A stretch of 64,000 nucleotides of DNA from Bactrocera neohumeralis (Eukaryota > Arthropoda > Insecta > Diptera > Tephritidae): the NCBI RefSeq assembly GCF_024586455.1, contig NC_065921.1, positions 87,604,061-87,668,060 on the forward strand, in the 5' to 3' direction. Positions 58,445-64,000 of the stretch are shown here, piece after piece. The notes beneath the pieces were generated by a model. It was not told the origin of the DNA, did not search any database, and was given only the letters and a program-made list of their open reading frames with translations. How positions within the stretch are numbered: position 1 is the first letter of the stretch; every line of letters begins with the position of its first letter. Made by a program: the position numbers and the translations under genes.

Positions 58445-60959
58445 AACGTACATTGACTCAAAACACAATTGGAGTACCGCCTGAAACTGCGTGTTCCATG
58501 CCATTAGGTCGATGATCTTTTATTAAGTAATCTGCTCAAATTGCTACCCTTCATTCATTAAGCAAATGCTGTTGCTACTTGGAAGTCATCAATATTGAAT
58601 GCCTTTCCAGGTGCACTTAACGCCAGCTACAGCGTTTTTCTATGGAAAGTACCAGCTCCTATGCCATATACATACGAGTATGTATAATGAACTTTAATAT
58701 TTCGAAATGTTACAGACGCTCGCGTGTTGGCATGCAAATTGTTTCGCCTACCAAAAAAAAACTCCTTAACAGCTGAGCTTTAGCAGTATCCTCAGCAGTC
58801 CACACGGTTATGTGTGTCAGTTTATTTTGGAGCATGGGCTGCAGGCTGCGTGTCAGTGCAATATTTTTAAATGAAAAATAAATGGTACAAAAAAAGCATG
58901 TAATAAGTGGCGTGTTAATGTGCCCAAAATGGCATGAGGTAGCTGCCACCTTTCGTTTTTTATGATTTCGCCGGCGGCGCCAAAATAACTACTCGTACTT
59001 TGGCGCTATCAAGACGAGAAACAGTGAATTCTTTTTGCAAGGCTTCTACAAGACGGCTACGCGTACATTTTCTAAAGTCAGCTGAGTTATTTTTTCACTC
59101 ACTTTGCATGCCACTTGCTCTTGCACAACGCCGCTCGAAATAATAAACAAGAAATAATGACGTATTTTAATGTGCTTTTTGCCCTTGGCTATGCGAAATC
59201 GTATTAAGGCACGAAAATATCACTTGAGGAACAAGAAAATTAAACACTTTTAAAGTGCAAGGCGAGGAAAAGGCTTCAGGGAACTGACATTGCGTGTCAG
59301 CGCGCCATGCCTCAAGCGCGGGGTACACGGACCCAGACACGCTATAACTGTTTAGATACAGTTTAAGCGGCACACACGCGCTGCACATTAAAAATCACAT
59401 ACGAAAATTAACGCTGTTTCAAGTTAAAATATGCAGCAGGGGAATGATGCGAGGTTAGTGGGGAAACAGAAGAGAAAACGCGTCAAGTTAGGCGCGCGCT
59501 GACACCGCTTATTTATTACCCAAAACAAGCTGAGGCTAAGGTGCGCTTTGAAGGATATTAATTGCTTGAAGATAAAGCGATTTTCACGCTAAACGCAAAA
59601 TAAATGAATTTGCATTAGATATAGAAGAAAATGAGAAAATTAGATCCAGAAATAATATTTCAAAATCTCTTCACTTTGTTATTATACCAAAATCAGCATA
59701 AATACGTCATTGAAGAACGACAAGATCACTTAACGGCAAATACGCTCAACAAAAAACTCTCACCCAGCTCTACGACCGGAAATTAGACTTCACATAAACG
59801 GCGCTAAGCCAGCATACCGTTACTGTTATGTAAAAAGCCTGTCAGTCGCTTCAAAACGCCAACAGCCAAAACATGAGACGCGCCGACGATCTAATGATCA
59901 TATCACCACACAAATCAGACCCAAACAATCACTTGCTACCACAAAAAAGTTGGAAAGGCAAAAAGGATGCCATAATAGCCGCATCATAAATATATAACCT
60001 ACAACAATAGCAACATATAGCCATAACAAGAATGGGAAAACAAAGCAAGACTAGCATTCACAATGTTAACTACCTACATAACTGATATGATCGATCAAAG
60101 AAAGGTCGACTGATCGATTTGAAGCAAAATTGTACGTTTTAAAGATAATACCATCAAAACGCTGAGGGCTTTGAAATGAGCCGCACACATACAGCAAATA
60201 CAAGAAGAGAAGAAAGCGAACTTGTGTGCTGTAAGCATGATCCACGCTAGCCACTAACACAGAGATGCCCATGAAAAGGGCTGAACGGGCAGCATTTAGT
60301 CGGTTGTTAGGCGTTTGACGTACAGCTAAAATACACAAAGTGCTGAAGTGGCGGGAGTGAATGGGTAAAACGCATAAATGCATGAAAAAAGTAGCAATTT
60401 AATGGCTTTTTATGTGGCAACAATGCTGTACGCGCGGCAAGCGCTTGGCGGTGATCTACGCACACGGTAGACATGATCGATATACAACAGGAATTACGAT
60501 CAATTTAAAGGGTATTTAGGTGACTGATTGCGCCATGTTACACACAACAATGATGACCTTTATGTTGGGCTTTATGTTGGCATGTACCTGACAGTTGCGC
60601 GTTCGGCTGCGTGCTGGTGTCAGCAACGAAAGACCAGTGAGCACCACATAACAGCGTAGATTTATTTGATGTGCTTACTTTGCGACGTGATAAAGGATGG
60701 GCACTGTGTGCGCAACATAGGCTGATATAAATAATATTGATTGCAGTGATGAAGGATTATCAGAGCAATTATTTAGTGCTGATGTGAGGTGTTGAGCGTT
60801 AGAGAAGCGTTTGGAAGAAAGATGGCTTTGACTATTTTTAGACAGTTCACACGAGATTGCGGTTGTAAACAAGAAAAAGTGAGAGCAATATGTCTCAGCA
60901 GTGCGGAAGCAGCAAAATTTAAGTCTGCAAACTAAGTAAGGTAGACACTAGAGTAAATA
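58445..60959. other. Non-coding stretch, nothing recognised
   Basis: Mixed composition with few repeats (58600-59530 and 60200-60660 are GC-richer). GATCGAT/ATCGATC words occur near 60089-60120. Frames are short and opposed. It could hold conserved regulatory DNA, but nothing by eye supports a specific element. Confidence 0.5.
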
Positions 60960-61164
60960 TTGGGTAGTCGAAAAAGTTGTTCCCCAGTTTTTGCCTAGGA
61001 ACCAGACAAATTTTACACAGATGAAATAATGTCTCTGGCGAAACAATGGCAAAAAATGGTCGACCAAAATGGTACACCAAATGTTCATTAAAGTTCTTTA
61101 TGAATATAAGAAAAATAAGTTGAAGTTTGATTAGAAATACGAAAAGACTTTTTCGACTACCCAA
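60960..61164 (+). mobile_element. 205-bp mariner-derived MITE
   Basis: The ends TTGGGTAGTCGAAAAAGT and their exact 18-bp inverse are flanked by TA (60958-60959, 61165-61166). Inside, only the 3' part of the 6613-7485 mariner remains (for example TGAAATAATGTCTCTGGCGA and AAGTTGAAGTTTGATTAGAA). It joins directly to the left TIR. Both termini carry G at position 11 where the larger copy has A at both ends. Confidence 0.93.
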
Positions 61165-62442
61165 TATAACGGATTTTATGCTTCCTTGTTATTTTTGAAA
61201 ATTTCTTTTTGAAGAAAATATATTTTAGATGTTTTGGCATAACGTTTATTGTTTGCCCAGCTCGTGGCGCCTTTCCTGCCCTCATGTAAACACTATTGCA
61301 CAGTCACTAAATGCCACGCCTTGCAATGTTGCGTTACCAAACCAACAACTCGACATTGTTGCTAACTGTTTCACATTAAGGAAATCGCATACAATATGTA
61401 TTTAGACATTTGCCACACGCAATGCCAGCCATTGAGGTGAAGAACAGTAAATATTTAAGGAAAAAAACGAAAAGGCACTGGAAATAAGGAGGTGGGGCAG
61501 CGGTCAATTGATTCGTTGGAAAATCGATGTGTGTGTTCGGCGCTGCCACACTATAATTATTTGTATAACTTTTTGTTTTTGTTGTTTTTTTTTATTTTTT
61601 ACTACCAAAGAACCACAGCAATAACTGATTGAGTGGCTAGCAACAGCAAAAGCAGGCATTGGACCACAGAGCCGTTGATGTTTGCCTTACTTCAGTTAAT
61701 TATCACTTTGCGCTTAACAGTGGAGCGGTAAAAATGTTGGCAAAAATTAACGAAAACAACTTAAATTGTAAAATTGTATGCAGATATATGCAGAGAGTAT
61801 GCGAAAAAATGAAGGTGGGCCCCTTAAGGCACTCAACATTGACAGTTGTAATGCAATGTCACTCAATGTCAGACGTGCTAATAGACACAGCCAACACGGA
61901 CACACACAAGCACATACACACACACACTGACGCACGAGCATGCAGAGTTGCACAGATGGCTGAACAAACAGACGTCAAGCCTACCAAACACACAGACACA
62001 GGCAGAGTCAGAGGCAGAGGCAAACACGCACACAAACAAAGAAAACATAAGCAAGTGCGCATACAAACACCATAAAACACACACATACATACATACATAT
62101 GCACTTGGCTAGCTATGTACTTATGTATATTGCTTGGCTGCCAACCGGCCTTCGTTCGTTGATTGTCCAGTAGGCGGGGGCTGTGAGCGGCGCAAATATG
62201 CCAAAAACAAACAATTTACTGCAATAACAACAACGGTAATGACGACAGCAAAGTGTGCTCATAAAATCAGCCAAAGTGCACGCAAGAATAAGGCATATAC
62301 ATATAGCAAAAACAACAACAAGAACAACAAAATATGGCTATTAAACAACAATAACAAATGCTGACAGGACAACGTCGCCAGGCTGGCAAGGATACTACTG
62401 CCTAGCTGCGCACACAAGCCGTGTGGCTAAATAGAATGCGCC

Positions 62443-62500
62443 AAAAAAAAAAAACAAAAAAAAAAAAAAAAAAAAAACAAAAAAAACAAAACGAAAAACA
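62443..62500. repeat. Poly-A tract
   Basis: About 58 bases almost entirely A with four single C interruptions. Its length is likely unreliable in assembly. It could be a retrosequence tail, but no body is recognisable upstream. Confidence 0.85.
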
Positions 62501-63745
62501 GCCATCATTAAGCAGACAAGGTGGTAAAAGCAAATAAAGAAGCGTTGAAAAAATTTACAGGCAAAAAAAGTTGAGTGAGTGCGTGCAAATAAATTTTGTA
62601 GGCCACCCGGTGGGCAGCACGGGACACGCACTGCTACGCAACTGCCAGGCAGACACACTAGACACACACACGCACACACAAACACTAAGGCGCGCAGCTG
62701 ACGGAGCCATCTGCATTTGTGGCAGCACGATCACTCGGCCTGCGTTGCTTGACATTTTTATTGAGTTGTTACATTTATGTCAAGGGTTTGCGCTGGGCGG
62801 TCAACGCATAGCTCACGCTGTTGCTGATGCGACCGTGGCTGCACTCAGTCGCGCAGTTGGCAGTTTTACTTTCGCAGAGACAATATTGCAAAGTAAAGAA
62901 GAAGACAGCTGTGCGGCACTTAGTGGTGATATGGTCAAAAAGACGGCTAGAAAAGATGCCTGCAATGCCACGCAACAACAACAATGCAAGGCTTGCAAAA
63001 AGTATAAATTATTTTCGATCTTCACACTGAACATTGGTCAAGTTCGACGCTTTCGCAATGCAAAACCCACACATACATGCATGCAGCGCTCGCCATATGC
63101 ATTGCTGTCCACTGTCTGCTGCATGCCTGTATTTCGTTGGAACGTTGCAACACAGCTGACAATGCAACTGCCGCCCGCGTGAATGTCATAGGTGTTGTTG
63201 TCTACCGGTGGTCCATTGCTGCACGTTCGGCGACATGCATGCCACATGCACATCCCTCACGTCCTTCGCAGAACTAATAATTGCGCATTTTTATTGCCAA
63301 TTCGGTTGTTATTGTTTTTGTTCGCCTTCCTTTGAGCCATTGTGTTGTTTGCAGAAAAGGACCACATAAATCAGACTCCCGCATTTGCCGCCGCAATCCT
63401 CTCTATCGTCGTAACTCGTAACCGTTGTTGCAGCGGTTGATCTGTTGATTTTATGTTTGTTGTTGTTGGCGTTGGTGAAATTACGTCAATCCTATTTTTG
63501 CGCACTAACTTTCGTATCGCTGTCTTCACCGACTTTTTAACGAGCCACAAAATTGTCGTAAAATTTCGAGCTTATCTCGTTTAATGAGTTGCTTTTGGTC
63601 ACTTAATTGTAACGTTTAAGATTATTTTTGGAGAATGAAACAATAATACCATAGAAGGCAATAGAAGGGGTTGGGAACGCTTTCTGGTTTATTTTTGGAA
63701 GAAATGACGATTTATTTCTCAGCATGGTCGCCTTTCATCCTCGAA

Positions 63746-63847
63746 TCAGCGAAGCTCCAACTTCTTTAACCCGTCTGGATTCATGAATCATCGAAACTTG
63801 AACTTCTTTGCTCCGTCTGCGTCCATGTTTTATCGACGGTCTTCGAA
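63746..63847. repeat. 42-bp tandem repeat, 2.4 units
   Basis: Units starting TCAGCGAAGCTCCAACTTC (63746) and TCATCGAAACTTGAACTTC (63788), with a third partial unit (TTATCGACGG) at 63830. Both full units contain CTTCTTT and CCGTCTG. The 42-bp period is a multiple of three, but stops occur in all plus-strand frames. Confidence 0.75.
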
Positions 63848-64000
63848 AAGAAGAAATAATCCGAGTGCATGCAAACGAGCAAAATATGGCCGATCTGTTG
63901 AGGTGTTCGTTTACTTGATTCTGTTACACATCTTCAATCAAATCGAAGCCGAGGAAAATTATTTTCGAATTTTAATAACATATCTGAGAGGTTTACCAAT

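Larger units (their letters stand above)
61167..64000. other. Non-coding, GC-richer with simple repeats
   Basis: CA microsatellites near 61890-61930 and 62073-62100, a long A-rich tract (62443-62500) and GTT runs. The longest frame of the window, 203 codons at 62571-63182 on the plus strand, lies here. It starts in a CA-rich area, has an uneven composition and an overlapping minus-strand frame, and matches no family I know, so it is not called as a gene. 63746-63847 is a short tandem repeat. Confidence 0.5.

Noticed and set aside
62571..63182. 203-codon plus-strand frame, the longest in the window
   Set aside because: It begins in CA-rich simple sequence, has a patchwork composition with Cys/His/Thr runs and an overlapping minus-strand frame, and resembles no protein family. 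Lower AT content makes long chance frames likely here.

Overview
This is eukaryotic, AT-rich, almost entirely non-coding DNA. It is most likely from a higher fly, and probably a tephritid fruit fly. The evidence is frequent CAA/GTT-rich runs, CA and CATA microsatellites, many decayed Tc1/mariner elements (including the DD41D 'rosa' type known from Ceratitis rosa), and RTE- and jockey-like non-LTR retrotransposon pieces. Species was judged from these families alone and not tested. There are no operons, no CRISPR array, no rRNA or tRNA that I can support, and no complete protein-coding gene. Most long open frames are shadows of repeats or lie in GC-richer non-coding DNA.

Layout. 1-6.6 kb: an RTE 3' piece (minus), a short interspersed repeat and a non-LTR RNase H/C-terminal piece (minus). 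6.6-7.5 kb: a mellifera-type mariner with intact ends and TA target duplication. 9.3-10 kb: RTE (plus). 11.3-12.2 kb: rosa-type mariner copy 1. 13.8-14.2 kb: an alternating tandem repeat. 14.8-15.8 kb: a mariner relic (minus). 18-19.2 kb: an internally deleted RTE. 20.8-26.5 kb: a block of 153-bp-unit repeat followed by three mariner relics. 28.6 kb: jockey-like RNase H. 30.9-31.6 kb: rosa copy 2. 36, 41.6 and 46.9 kb: further loci of the 153-bp-unit repeat. 43.6 kb: another mariner relic. 49.3-50.4 kb: a jockey-like element with an RTE 3' end nested in its RNase H domain. 54.8 kb: a 525-bp hAT-like MITE with a perfect 8-bp target duplication. 55.8 kb: an internally deleted mariner. 57.4-58.4 kb: an irritans-like mariner with a jockey-like 3' end nested in it. 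60.96 kb: a 205-bp MITE made from the same mariner family as the 6.6 kb copy.

Host genes. Only three short candidate first exons stand out, all on the plus strand: 32671-32757, which lies behind two E-box core-promoter motifs and ends in a splice donor; 35445-35499, at the end of a CAA-rich leader that carries a 24-codon upstream ORF and ends at a consensus donor; and 14669-14702. None could be assigned to a known protein, and no downstream exon was found. The simplest reading is that the window covers promoters, long introns and intergenic regulatory DNA of one or more genes whose coding exons lie elsewhere, heavily colonised by transposons. I found no convincing undescribed system. The items most worth following up are the 153-bp-unit repeat family, the hAT-like MITE, the mariner-to-MITE pair and the two nested insertions.
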